Below are positions 8,357-17,637 of a stretch of DNA of 64,000 bases, piece by piece; position 1 is the first letter of the stretch, and each line of letters begins with the position of its first letter. Source of the stretch: CAZJYI01 sp964550025. GTDB taxonomy: Bacteria; Verrucomicrobiota; Kiritimatiellia; UBA8416; CAYOBW01. Location of the stretch: positions 1-64,000 of the forward strand of contig CAZJYI010000010.1 in the NCBI GenBank assembly GCA_964550025.1, read 5' to 3'. The notes under the pieces were generated by a model. That model saw nothing but the letters and a program-made list of their open reading frames with translations. It was not told where the DNA came from and did not search any database. The position numbers and the translations under genes were made by a program.

Positions 8357-8539
8357 CTACCCCGACAGCAATGCGGCACACCCGCCGATACCCGCACCGC
8401 AGAGCAGCAGGATTCCGAAGACGACCGCGTAAACGAGCAGCACCGCCGGGATGGATGCCAGCATGATTTTCAGGATGATCATCACCATCCTGCCAAACGG
8501 GATTCTCACGTCCGTGATCACACACTCTTCATTGCGCAT
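8357..8539 (-). CDS. Small membrane protein, unknown
   Basis: A 60-residue protein whose ATG at 8539 follows a strong ribosome site (AAGGAG, 8 bases upstream). It has a charged N-terminus (MRNEECVITDVRIPFGR) and two adjoining hydrophobic stretches (MVMIILKIMLASIPAVLLVY and VVFGILLLCGAGIGGCAALL) joined without a charged loop, so one long or two short membrane helices. It lies between vapC (convergent) and the hydrolase gene. I recognise no family. Confidence 0.6.
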   Translation of the reverse strand: MRNEECVITDVRIPFGRMVMIILKIMLASIPAVLLVYAVVFGILLLCGAGIGGCAALLSG

Positions 8540-8640
8540 CTGATCATCTCCTTCTTTACACGCAGGATTGCAGCGTCAGTGTATCGTTCGCCATTACAAT
8601 CTGCCAATGCGATTGTAACGAGCGTGGCTGCGCGAATTCC

Positions 8641-9516
8641 TCATCTGCAGGCGTTGCTGCCTCCGGCATCGCTCGAGCTCCCCGCGAGTGCCGACTCGAA
8701 GAACTCAACGAGTCTGCCGCGGTATCGCGTTCCATGTCGCATGAGTGCGGCCGTGTGGCGTCCACGGGGTACCACAATCAGGCTCTTTGGTTTTGCCGCT
8801 GCCTCAAACAGCATCTCTCCATGCCGAAACGGGACGATGGTATCGTCGGTGCCGTGGATGATGAGAAGCGGCGTTGGCGAGATGCTATCGACGATTTCAG
8901 CGGGACTGTGGTCGTTGCTCACAATGAGGAACGACAGCGGCCATGCGAGAAGGGAGACCATCGGTATCTGCCGGATCTTGTCACGCGCGATGAGTCGGTA
9001 TGAGTAGAAGGCCGAGTCGATCGCAACGGCCTTCACATCCGAGGCACGGCCGTCTCCAACCATGGCGATCGCGTTTGCGCCGCCCAGGCTCTGACCGAGC
9101 ACGAGCAGTCTGTCGCTGTCGACGTCCTTTCTGCCTGCAACGTAGTTCAGCGCCGCGACACAATCCTGGTAGATGCCCTCGCGTTCGGGCTTCCCGCCGG
9201 ACCCGCCGTATCCCCGGTAGTCGAACACGAACACGTTGAATCCCTCCGCAGGCAACCAGGAGACGAAGGAGAAGTGGGATGTCATGTTCTGCGCGTTGCC
9301 GTGGAGATGGATGACGGTGGCCTTGGCATCACCGACAGCCGGGACAAACCACCCGGTGAGTTTCGTCCCGTCCAGACTCTCGAATGTCACCGCTTCATAC
9401 GGCAACCGATGCAGCGCCGGGGTGTCGTACACACGGTTGTCCGGATAGTAGAACATCCGGTTTGCACAGCCGACGCAGGTGATGACGCTGGCAAGCAGGA
9501 CTGCTGCTCTTCTCAT
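8641..9516 (-). CDS. Alpha/beta-hydrolase lipoprotein
   Basis: A 291-residue serine hydrolase of the alpha/beta fold, probably lipid-anchored. The leader MRRAAVLLASVITCVGCANR ends in a plausible lipobox with cysteine. The oxyanion motif is HLHGNAQN, the nucleophile elbow is LGQSLGGAN, the acid is D in IIHGTDDTIVPF and the histidine is in PRGRHTAAL, so the catalytic triad is complete. The order and spacing fit the family that includes BEM46/YqkD-like hydrolases. The substrate cannot be told. GAGGGGG lies before the ATG. No partner gene is adjacent in the same direction. Confidence 0.82.
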   Translation of the reverse strand: MRRAAVLLASVITCVGCANRMFYYPDNRVYDTPALHRLPYEAVTFESLDGTKLTGWFVPAVGDAKATVIHLHGNAQNMTSHFSFVSWLPAEGFNVFVFDYRGYGGSGGKPEREGIYQDCVAALNYVAGRKDVDSDRLLVLGQSLGGANAIAMVGDGRASDVKAVAIDSAFYSYRLIARDKIRQIPMVSLLAWPLSFLIVSNDHSPAEIVDSISPTPLLIIHGTDDTIVPFRHGEMLFEAAAKPKSLIVVPRGRHTAALMRHGTRYRGRLVEFFESALAGSSSDAGGSNACR

Positions 9517-9620
9517 TACGCGTTCCCCCTCGACATTCCCTACTTCGCAGCCGGCCTGCTTCTACCGCGTGATCCGAGAGCAGGCGTATTTGTGCAACCT
9601 TGTTCCATTCGCCGCTGGTG

Positions 9621-9989
9621 TCATCTTCTGAGAGGGAGCATCCGTATGCGGGCTCGGTTTTCGTCCACCGATATGAGAGCGCCTTCTGCCAGCGCTTCGG
9701 CGTGTCGCTCCAGAGTGTTGAGGATCATCTCGCCACAGTGTTTCGGCGTCGGGTCCTGAGTCCTGACTTGGAGTACGCTCGGAGCATCCGCGTTGGTTGC
9801 GGCAAGTATGGCCCCAAAATCGAGATCGTGCGTGAAGACGACCTGTTTCCGCTCGCGTGCCCACGTCAGGATCTCATGGTCCTTTGCACGGGGAGAGCCG
9901 ACTGAGGACCAGTGCACGGCATCGTGTCCCGCCCGGGTCAGGATTGCCACCCAATCCGGAGTCAGGTTCATGTCGAGGACAAGCGTCAT
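9621..9989 (-). CDS. DUF5615 PIN-like protein, probable toxin
   Basis: A 122-residue protein of the DUF5615 family, a PIN-like fold. VLDMNLTP carries the first acid, HWSSVGSPRAKDHEILTWA is the typical middle segment and VVFTHDLDFGAIL the later acids. Its ATG overlaps the stop of the upstream DUF433 gene by four bases (ATGA), so the two are translationally coupled. DUF433-DUF5615 pairs are regarded as a toxin-antitoxin type related to VapBC. The internal start at 9989 is chosen over one 13 codons earlier because of this overlap and because similarity begins at MTLVLDMN. Confidence 0.78.
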   Translation of the reverse strand: MTLVLDMNLTPDWVAILTRAGHDAVHWSSVGSPRAKDHEILTWARERKQVVFTHDLDFGAILAATNADAPSVLQVRTQDPTPKHCGEMILNTLERHAEALAEGALISVDENRARIRMLPLRR

Positions 9990-10216
9990 GCGGTGACCAG
10001 GGGCAACTCGACCTCTTCTGTTCGCCACGCGGCGTAGGTCAAAGCCTGGGTGATGTCCTCGTCCTCCAGATAGGGATACAGCTTCAGAATCTCATCCCTG
10101 GCGTGACCGGAGGCTACCAGTCCGACAATCATGCCGACCGTCACGCGCATGCCCCGAATGCACGGCTTGCCACCCATTACCTTGGGGTCAAATGTAACTC
10201 GATCAGTCCCGCTCAC
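9986..10216 (-). CDS. DUF433 protein, probable antitoxin
   Basis: A 76-residue DUF433 protein. The family core is obvious: VTFDPKVMGGKPCIRGMRVTVGMIVGLVASGHARDEILKLYP followed by LEDEDITQALTYAAW, a winged/helix-turn-helix-like DNA-binding domain. It precedes and overlaps the DUF5615 gene, consistent with antitoxin before toxin. Its start overlaps the end of the membrane-protein gene upstream by 14 bases. Confidence 0.82.
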   Translation of the reverse strand: MSGTDRVTFDPKVMGGKPCIRGMRVTVGMIVGLVASGHARDEILKLYPYLEDEDITQALTYAAWRTEEVELPLVTA

Positions 10217-10652
10217 GTTCGTTCCTCCAGTTCAGCGGAATAGTACCACGGGCGTAGGTGCCAGTCACTCGCATTCTGATGGGAGCGGTGCTCCTTTGCA
10301 CTATTTGGCTGACGCGGCACCAGCGGGGAATGAGCAGAACAAGAGGACGCAGCCAGACCCCGAGATGGAAGAACGCCAGCAGGAAGCACAGCCCCACCAA
10401 CGAGAACGCCGGTACTCGGAACTGCCTCGCCTGGAGCCGACGTCGTGTGCGTAGTTCCAGAACGAGGAGGATCGCCCAACCGAGGAGAAGCGCGGGAAGG
10501 ACTGTAAGCACCAGACCATACGACAATGCCACGGACCAGCCATGGGTGTCCGACAGAAAGACGACTTGAAGAACGAGATACGGCGCAGCGGCGAGTAGTG
10601 CCAATGCGGGCCGGGGAGCCGGTTGCTCACAGTCGTGCCCAGGTTCTGTCAT
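10203..10652 (-). CDS. Hypothetical small membrane protein
   Basis: A 149-residue protein with three apparent membrane segments (ALALLAAAPYLVLQVVFL, LSYGLVLTVLPALLLGWAILLVLEL, FSLVGLCFLLAFFHLGVWL), the second followed by a positive cluster RTRRR. AAGGTAG lies before the ATG at 10652. The hydrophilic C-terminus overlaps the DUF433 start by 14 bases. I do not recognise a family. The helices and ribosome site support it, but the unusual tail keeps the call moderate. The 10653-10930 stretch upstream contains no convincing gene. Confidence 0.45.
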   Translation of the reverse strand: MTEPGHDCEQPAPRPALALLAAAPYLVLQVVFLSDTHGWSVALSYGLVLTVLPALLLGWAILLVLELRTRRRLQARQFRVPAFSLVGLCFLLAFFHLGVWLRPLVLLIPRWCRVSQIVQRSTAPIRMRVTGTYARGTIPLNWRNERERD

Positions 10653-10930
10653 GATCTACCTTGCTACACCGAAACAGTCAGCCGGTCAAATCACAAGCCG
10701 GGGTGCTCTGGGCTTTCCCGGCGCAATACGTGCAATGCATGGTTCGACAAGGGGCAGCACCAAGTCTCCCACAAGGCACCGCAGACTTTAAGAAGTGTGC
10801 GGTGCGTGGCCGGGTGGAATCCAGGGTTTGCACCACCGAGAGAAACGTGACCGAAACACGGATCGGGGGGCGCAAAAGGTGGGTGTAGGCTGTTCTTCTG
10901 GGTGCGGGTTCTGGTACCATATCTTGCTTC

Positions 10931-13900
10931 ATGACGGACATTCCCACAGACGAGATTGTCTCGGCAGGTAGAACATCCGTCGCTTGCGCATGCCTTCGCT
11001 TCGTTCTGCCCGTGCTGCTGCTGTGCTCGCATGCTGTCCCGGCCGCGGAAACGAACGATCCCATTCGACTGGGCGAGACGGCCTTCGCACCCCTGCGGGA
11101 GGCACGCGACGGCAGCTACGACTTCAAGCTGAAACTGAAACCCGCCGAGGGCAAGCCGCAGTTCGACAAGGTCGACCTCGTATTCGCTCACGCGGACGAT
11201 GCGTCGTACTGCCGGTTCTCCTGGGACGCAAAGGGCTGGCGGTTGACGCAGGCGCTTCGCGGGGAAGCGCCGCGGGAGGTCGGCCACAAGGAAGCGCTAC
11301 CCGCGACGCTCCGCGACGGGGGGACACTCGTCATCAAGAGCCGTCCTAACCGGGTCGAGATCACGGCCGACGGGCGGCGCGTGGTCAGGACATCCGCGCA
11401 CGGCGTGGGCGCCGGCAAGGCGGGCGTTGCAACCGGTGCGGGGCATCCCGCGGTGGGGTCCGCGCGCTGCCAGCGGGTAGCGCCCATCCTCTTCGGTGAG
11501 GACTTCGGTCGCCAGCCGGACGAGACCGAAGACTTCGGCGTATGGGAACCGCTCTATGGCAACTGGGAACTGCACTCCGTCATCGAGGAGATTCAGAGTA
11601 TCCCCGAGCTGCAGAGACGCCTGAAGGAAGGGTCCTTCGATCGCAACGCCAACCCGTTTTCCCTGTCCGCGTGCGCGGACAGCTCGAACGCCACGGATGA
11701 AGCTCTGATCATCACCGGCTACCCCTTCTGGGATGACTACGACGCGGCGGTTTCCGCCAGGACTTCGGGCGGCGGTATCGGATTGGCATTTGGCATCAGG
11801 GACGAGGAGAACCTGTGGTTCATTCGATGGCGCATCACGACGCGCGGCGCAAGCCCCGCGCCGCTCGAGCTGGTGAAGCGGGTGGAGGGGAAGGACACAG
11901 TCGTATCCAAGGCGGTTGTACCGGCGTGTACCGAGAACTGGTATCGCCTCTCCGTGTCAGCCGTGGGGTCGCTGGCCACGGTGCGCATCGACGGAACCGT
12001 GGTGGCGTCGGCACGAGACCGCGATCTCACCGGCGGGTGCGTGGGACTGATGGCCTGGGGTGACGGTCCGGCCTCTTTTGATGACGTGGATGTGCGGTCC
12101 GCAAGCGGAACGCGTTTCGACCTGGCCGAACCCGCTTCCGTCTTCGACGAAATGGCGGCCGGGAAGTGGGCGGTGTCGGGCGAGCTCGGTAACCGCGCGT
12201 TTGCCGGCCGAAGCGATCCCGCCGCAGAGCCCGCCCTGCGGTTCCTGGGTTCACGGCGTTGGGCGCCCACGTCGGTCGAGGCACGCGTCGAGCTCACGAA
12301 GGCGACCGTTGAAGCCGGACTCGTCTTTGCCGGGACCGCCAACGGTCGGCGCTGGGAGCTGACCTGGAAACAGGCGGATGGTGGGCGGCTGGTTCTGTCG
12401 AGGACGACGAACAACGTGCCGCTCGAGGTGGCTGCTGTTCCATGTCCCACGGTGGCGCCGGGTTCTCACCACCTGAAGGTCGACCTGCGCGAGAAGGGAG
12501 TCGTCAAGGGCTACTTCAACGGCGAGCTGGAGCTTCTGGCGACGGTGACCAACGACCTGTCGGGCCGGGTCGGACTGCTCGCCGTATCGCCGGACGATGT
12601 ACGCTTCAGCGAGGTGTGGATGGACCGTGTCACGCAGCGCGACTGGGAGCGTCCGGTCAAGGTGGGTGTGTTCGCGGACGACCCCTACATGCAGGGCTGG
12701 GCCTCGCCGCGCCACGCCTGGATACCGGTCGAAAGCGGCGGAACGAACGGCACGTGCATCTACCGGCACAAGGGCGATTTCTACGGCGCGTTTTCCGTGC
12801 GTGGTCCGCTCACCGACAGGTTGTCGTTCCTGTTTGGGCGGGACGACGTGGAGAAGGGCAAGGGCTACGAGGTCTGTTTTGCCTTCGGAGGGGACAACGG
12901 CGACACGACGGCCAGGCTGTTGCGGGACGGCAAGGTCTTGCACGAGGCCCGTTTTCATCGCGGCGACCGCGAGGTCATCGCCGGCGAACAGGTCATTGAC
13001 GAGAAACTGGGTCCAATGCCTCTTCCGGCTGAAACCGTTTCCTACGGTTCCTGGGGCGTTCAGCGCGAGGGCAGGTACATCCGGGTTGAAGCCTGCGGAC
13101 GCGAGCTCTTTGCGCACCGCGAACGGGAGCCGCTGTGGGGGCGTGAGCTGGGAATGGCCGTCAGCGAATCGCTCGATCTCGGTCGCGTCGAAGTCCGCCG
13201 GGACAAGGTCAAGGACTACCAGTTCGAACGCGCACCGGTAGACTGGTTGCCGGTCGGGGAATGGAAGGTCACGAACCGCTTTTCGTGCGACCCGCGCTGG
13301 TCGCACATGAACGGCCGCAGCCGGGGGGTAGCCGCGCTGTGGAACAAGCTGGCCTTCGCGGGCGACTACACGGTCGAGTACTACGCCGGGATGCGTATGC
13401 GCCAGGGACACATGCTGGACGTCAGCAGCATGTACTATCCCCGCGTCGGCGACATCAACGTTGCTCTGTGCGCCGACGGCGGCAACCTCTTCTCGGGCTA
13501 CAACCTGATCATCGCCGCGTGGGACAAATGGTGGTCGGAGCGCTGGAGCCAGTTTCGCCGGTTGGGCAGCGTCGTCGCGAAGACCGACCGCGAGCTTGTT
13601 CCGCGCACGCGTGATCGCAAACCCGTGGAACGTCCCATCGAGGAGGAGTGGGATCCGGGCGGCCGGCCCGTGCACGGCGCCTGGTATTTCGTCAAGGTCC
13701 GCAAGACGGGCAAGCGTTTCGATGTCTGGTTCGACAACACGCCGGTGTTCTCTTTCGAGGACAAGGAGACTTTGCCCGGCAAGCGCCTGGCCCTGTGGAC
13801 CCAGGACAACAGCATTGTCCTGGCCCGCGCGCGGATCGCTTACCGTTCAAAGCCGCTTGCCGCGACCACGGTTTCCCCGCCGAAGGCCGCTCCGGAGACC

Positions 13901-16900
13901 AAGGTCCCGTCCGCCGCGGCTCCCGTGCCGGAAACGATTGCCTGCCCGACCCATCCGGGCCGCCACTTCGATTTCGAGCAGGGACTGGACGGTTGGACGG
14001 CGGCGGAGAACGACCAGGGCGCCGGGGTGGCGCGTGTTGCCGGCGGTCCCAAGGGGGGCAAGCACGTACTGCGTGTCACCAACGTCCACTCGGGGGGCGA
14101 CTTCCGGGCCGTCGTCCCCCTCCCGCCGCTTGACGCAGGGCGCGTCGATCATCTTGCTTTCGACTGCGCGATACCACCCGGCGTGCGTGTCAATCTCTAC
14201 CTGCAACTCAAAGGCATCCCGCACGAACGCTACTACATCACGTTGTCCGGGCCGGACGCGGAGACCGGCAGCTCTGTTCGCCTGGGGCGATTCGAGGGGT
14301 TCAAGGCCGACGGTAGTTGGCAACGCGTCAGCTTCAACCTCGGCCGTGCGCTGCGCCGCCGTTTCCCGCGCCGCAAGCGCTTCACGCTCGAGGAGATGGC
14401 GTTTGCCTACCTGCATGGCGACTACCTCAACGCCGGCCTGGGTGGTAACCGGGCGGGGGCCGCGTACGAGCTGGACAACCTGAGCGTGGCGTCGATCGGC
14501 CCGCCCGAAGTGCAGCTCACGCGGTCTGAACCGGGAGGGGAGACGGCGCTTGTCTTCAACGTTCTGCCGCACGCCGACATAACCGGGAAAGGCGTGCAGC
14601 CGTGGCAGGGCGCGACCAACACGGTAGCGCTGCCGAAGCCGGGGTTATGGTTTGTCAATGTCTTTGCGGGCGCGGAAGGGAAGCGCACCAGGGCGGCTTC
14701 GATCCCTGTCCAGACGGACAAGCCGCTGACGGTTGTCGCGACTTCGCCGGCGGACGGCAAACCGTGGTCGGGCGGGCCGGTCGAGGTGCGCTTTGCCTCG
14801 GACACGGCGGCCGCGCTGATAGCGCCGGAATTGTCGTTGACCGTGGGCGGCAAGGCCGTGCCGAAGGCCGTGCTTTGCGACGCGTTGAATGCCGAACACA
14901 GTGCCCTGCGGCTGCCGCCGGACGTCCTGCGGACTGAGTTTGGGGACGGGGAAGAAGTCGCTTTCGAGCTCGCGTACAGCAGTACGGTCAGCAGTGCGTC
15001 CAAGGCTTGGTCGAGCCGAATGGACCTGTCGGGGGACCGCACACCGCCCGGCCCGGTGGTTCTCGACGATCCCGCTGCCTTCTACCTGGATTTCGAACCG
15101 TGCAGGACGAGGCTGACCACGTCTTCCTCGAAGAGCACGGTACGTGTCGAGCCGGTTCCGCGTGGCGACGTGGACGGCAACCGCGCGTTGGCGGTGTTCA
15201 ACCGGTTGTGCGGCGGCAGCCTTGCCTGCGATCTCGGGGTCCGCAAGTTCAATGCCGGCCGCACGCCCGTGCTGGCGTTTGACTATCGCGTCATTCCGGA
15301 AGCCAGGGTGGACCTCGTGGCGAAGGCGGACTCGGTCAGTTACTACTTCGGGTTGAACGATGTATCGTCGGACGCGGAGGACAAGACCGGTGTCATCCCG
15401 GGCGTGAAGGCCGACGGAAGCTGGCAACACGCGGAGTTGAACCTGGCGAGCATGATTGCGCCGCGGCTGAAGAAGGTCAGCGCCTCCGCGTACGACATCG
15501 ACGGACTGGGCTTTGCGGACTGGGACCATCATGCCAGCCCGCCCGGTGCGTGGTACGCGGTCGACAACGTCCGCGGCGTCCCCGTGGTGAGCTCGCGCGG
15601 CGGCGTGCGGCTGAGCTGGCACGCGAACGATCCCGGTGGCGTGGCGGGGTACAGCTACTGCTGGAGCTCCAATGCACGGGAGCAGGTCGACACGACGGTG
15701 GACTGCATCGAGGGCAGCGGTGTCTTCACGAACCTGGCTGAAGGCGAGCTGTACTTCCACGTACGCGCCCGAGACCGCGCGGGCAACTGGGGACCGGTGG
15801 CGCATCACCGCATTCTCGTGGACAACACGTCGGTTGCGATTGAGCGAATGGAACCGTCCGGCAAGAGTGCCGGAGCTTCGGAGAGCATAACCGTTGCTTT
15901 TGGCGACAGCCTGTCTCAGCTCGACATCGGCGAGGCGCGACTCACGCTCAACGGCAGCGCATGTCCCCTGGCCTCGCCCCACGCCACGATAGACGTTGCC
16001 AACCGGAAACTGACCTGGGACTGGGTCGAGGCGGCTCCGCGCATGACGGAACCGATCCCTGACGGGCACGAGATGACCGCGCACTTGTCCGGCCTGCGCG
16101 ACTTTGCGGGCAACCCGTCGCCACCGGTCGAATGGCAGTGGCGCATCGACCATGCCAGCGACACCAATGGACCGCCGCCACCCGAGCTGACTTGTTGGAC
16201 GCAGCATACGGTTCAGTATGACGACTTCAGCGAGGGGGTGGGGGGCTGGCGTGCGTACACCGGTGATGGCGACGATCGGACGGTGGTCGACACGCCGGTT
16301 GATCCGGACTCGGGCAGCTCGTGCCTGCGCATTACCAAGAAGGCCTGGACACGGCGCTTCGGAGCGTACGGCTTCCGCGGAACTCTCAGTCCGAAAAGGT
16401 ACGACTACATCGCTTTCGACTACAAGATCCCGAAGGGCGTGGCCATCGACCTTCTTGTTTACGTGGATGCCAAGTGGTTCGCCGTCAACCTGACGGGCGA
16501 GCCGAGTGCGACCTTGCTGGGCAAGGTGGACAACGTGCGGGACGACAACAAGTGGCACCATGCCCTGATCGATCTCCCGGCTATGTTGGAGAAGGCCATA
16601 CCGGACGAGGACAAGAAGGCGCACCTCGTGCGGTACCTCCTGCTGGGAAATTCGCGGCTCAACGGCAACCCCGTCGGTGCGTCGTTTCGCATCGACAACT
16701 TCGCCATCCTCGAGGCCGGGTCTGCTCTGCCTGAGCTGCACTGCGGAGCCCGGGACGCTACGGGCATTCGCGGCTTCGCGTACGCGATGGATCAGACCCC
16801 TTGGTCGGAGCCGAAGACCGACAAACCGTCGACGGCATCCCGGCTGGCCCTGCCGGCCATTGACAAAGCTGGGCTGTGGTACATCCATGTGCGTGCACAG

Positions 16901-17425
16901 GACGGCGCCGGAAACTGGGGCAGAACGCGACACTATCCGTACTACTGCTCGAGCGCCATTGTTCCGGACGGAGAAGAGGGCCTGGAAGCGTCGGGGCAGT
17001 GGAACGCGGCCAAAGAGGGCATCCGAACTCTGTGCGAACTGCACAAGGCCCGGTCGGCATCGGGTACCAACCAGGTCCTTGCCCTGGAGCTCAGGACGTG
17101 GAAGGCCGACACGATCCGCCTGCAACGCGTCGGGGCGACCCAGGTCAGCGCGAAGCCGGGCATGCTGGCGGATCTGTACAACCAGGGAAGGACGGCCCTG
17201 GAAATCGCGGCTTACGTCCGTGTCGGCGAGAAGGACGAAATCGTCGCGGGACCGCCGGTCGAGCTGCCGCCGGGCGAATGGGTCCGCGGTGCCTCCCTGA
17301 AACTCGATCTTACGGGGCAGGGCGACGCCCCGCATTCCTGCCATGAACAAGGGCTGCTGCTGCGCGCACCCCATCGGGCGAGGTCAAGCGTGGTCATCGA
17401 TCGCATCGTGGAGCAGGGAACGTGA
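10931..17425 (+). CDS. Very large secreted multidomain protein with lectin-like and jelly-roll repeats
   Basis: A 2164-residue exported protein. The leader ends with a signal peptide core (FVLPVLLLCSHAVPAAE). The first ~970 residues hold several concanavalin-A/DUF1080-like beta sandwiches (for example YGNWELHS, GGIGLAFGIRDEENLWFIRWR, GCVGLMAWGDGPASFDDVDV; later KVRKTGKRFDVWFDNTPVFSF). After a proline/alanine linker come three copies of a ~170-residue jelly roll, at about 13960-14510, 15080-15590 and 16200-16740. Each has 'DFE/DF..G', a 'FDY..P.....L' strand, 'KADGSW/DDNKW' and 'DN' near the end, and each is followed by an Ig/FN3-like segment (DRTPPGPV, HVRARDRAGNWGPV, HVRAQDGAGNWG). This suggests binding of glycans or the cell surface; no catalytic motif is visible. 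The start lacks a clear ribosome site. Confidence 0.8.
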   Translation: MTDIPTDEIVSAGRTSVACACLRFVLPVLLLCSHAVPAAETNDPIRLGETAFAPLREARDGSYDFKLKLKPAEGKPQFDKVDLVFAHADDASYCRFSWDAKGWRLTQALRGEAPREVGHKEALPATLRDGGTLVIKSRPNRVEITADGRRVVRTSAHGVGAGKAGVATGAGHPAVGSARCQRVAPILFGEDFGRQPDETEDFGVWEPLYGNWELHSVIEEIQSIPELQRRLKEGSFDRNANPFSLSACADSSNATDEALIITGYPFWDDYDAAVSARTSGGGIGLAFGIRDEENLWFIRWRITTRGASPAPLELVKRVEGKDTVVSKAVVPACTENWYRLSVSAVGSLATVRIDGTVVASARDRDLTGGCVGLMAWGDGPASFDDVDVRSASGTRFDLAEPASVFDEMAAGKWAVSGELGNRAFAGRSDPAAEPALRFLGSRRWAPTSVEARVELTKATVEAGLVFAGTANGRRWELTWKQADGGRLVLSRTTNNVPLEVAAVPCPTVAPGSHHLKVDLREKGVVKGYFNGELELLATVTNDLSGRVGLLAVSPDDVRFSEVWMDRVTQRDWERPVKVGVFADDPYMQGWASPRHAWIPVESGGTNGTCIYRHKGDFYGAFSVRGPLTDRLSFLFGRDDVEKGKGYEVCFAFGGDNGDTTARLLRDGKVLHEARFHRGDREVIAGEQVIDEKLGPMPLPAETVSYGSWGVQREGRYIRVEACGRELFAHREREPLWGRELGMAVSESLDLGRVEVRRDKVKDYQFERAPVDWLPVGEWKVTNRFSCDPRWSHMNGRSRGVAALWNKLAFAGDYTVEYYAGMRMRQGHMLDVSSMYYPRVGDINVALCADGGNLFSGYNLIIAAWDKWWSERWSQFRRLGSVVAKTDRELVPRTRDRKPVERPIEEEWDPGGRPVHGAWYFVKVRKTGKRFDVWFDNTPVFSFEDKETLPGKRLALWTQDNSIVLARARIAYRSKPLAATTVSPPKAAPETKVPSAAAPVPETIACPTHPGRHFDFEQGLDGWTAAENDQGAGVARVAGGPKGGKHVLRVTNVHSGGDFRAVVPLPPLDAGRVDHLAFDCAIPPGVRVNLYLQLKGIPHERYYITLSGPDAETGSSVRLGRFEGFKADGSWQRVSFNLGRALRRRFPRRKRFTLEEMAFAYLHGDYLNAGLGGNRAGAAYELDNLSVASIGPPEVQLTRSEPGGETALVFNVLPHADITGKGVQPWQGATNTVALPKPGLWFVNVFAGAEGKRTRAASIPVQTDKPLTVVATSPADGKPWSGGPVEVRFASDTAAALIAPELSLTVGGKAVPKAVLCDALNAEHSALRLPPDVLRTEFGDGEEVAFELAYSSTVSSASKAWSSRMDLSGDRTPPGPVVLDDPAAFYLDFEPCRTRLTTSSSKSTVRVEPVPRGDVDGNRALAVFNRLCGGSLACDLGVRKFNAGRTPVLAFDYRVIPEARVDLVAKADSVSYYFGLNDVSSDAEDKTGVIPGVKADGSWQHAELNLASMIAPRLKKVSASAYDIDGLGFADWDHHASPPGAWYAVDNVRGVPVVSSRGGVRLSWHANDPGGVAGYSYCWSSNAREQVDTTVDCIEGSGVFTNLAEGELYFHVRARDRAGNWGPVAHHRILVDNTSVAIERMEPSGKSAGASESITVAFGDSLSQLDIGEARLTLNGSACPLASPHATIDVANRKLTWDWVEAAPRMTEPIPDGHEMTAHLSGLRDFAGNPSPPVEWQWRIDHASDTNGPPPPELTCWTQHTVQYDDFSEGVGGWRAYTGDGDDRTVVDTPVDPDSGSSCLRITKKAWTRRFGAYGFRGTLSPKRYDYIAFDYKIPKGVAIDLLVYVDAKWFAVNLTGEPSATLLGKVDNVRDDNKWHHALIDLPAMLEKAIPDEDKKAHLVRYLLLGNSRLNGNPVGASFRIDNFAILEAGSALPELHCGARDATGIRGFAYAMDQTPWSEPKTDKPSTASRLALPAIDKAGLWYIHVRAQDGAGNWGRTRHYPYYCSSAIVPDGEEGLEASGQWNAAKEGIRTLCELHKARSASGTNQVLALELRTWKADTIRLQRVGATQVSAKPGMLADLYNQGRTALEIAAYVRVGEKDEIVAGPPVELPPGEWVRGASLKLDLTGQGDAPHSCHEQGLLLRAPHRARSSVVIDRIVEQGT

Positions 17426-17496
17426 GGAAGCGAAGGGAAAGAGCGCGGGCTGTGGATGGCGTCCGCCCGGAAGCGCATTGTTGTTGCGAGGGCGAA

Positions 17497-17632
17497 GTAG
17501 GACGGTGCTCCTGCGCCGTCCCCGGAGGCAGTACGGAGACAGGTAGGGCGAGAGGACGGAACGAGGTGCAACACCTCTCTCTCTTCTGTCGCCTCGTTCT
17601 GCCGCAAGGACGGCGCTGGAGCACCGTCCTAC
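17497..17632. repeat. Palindromic element, family GTAGGACGGTGCTCC (copy 1)
   Basis: Two 25-base arms (17497-17521 and 17608-17632) are inverted repeats matching at 24 of 25 positions; both begin GTAGGACGGTGCTCC when read outward-in. The ~86-base spacer is itself partly palindromic (GGCAG... and ...CTGCC) and is recognisably similar to the spacer of the copy at 20073-20208. The arms also contain inner hairpins (GGACGG/CCGTCC). Confidence 0.75.
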
Positions 17633-17637
17633 GGGGG

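Noticed and set aside
14645..17374. 909-codon open frame on the minus strand opposite the large lectin/jelly-roll gene
   Set aside because: It is a mirror of a GC-rich real gene. The translation is rich in Arg, Val and His with no signal peptide, domains or ribosome site, while the plus-strand frame has clear domains.
17422..17637. Extending the 17638 gene upstream so that a fourth REP pair would be translated
   Set aside because: The frame is open, but no ribosome site or protein-like sequence supports it and a signal peptide follows the ATG at 17638.
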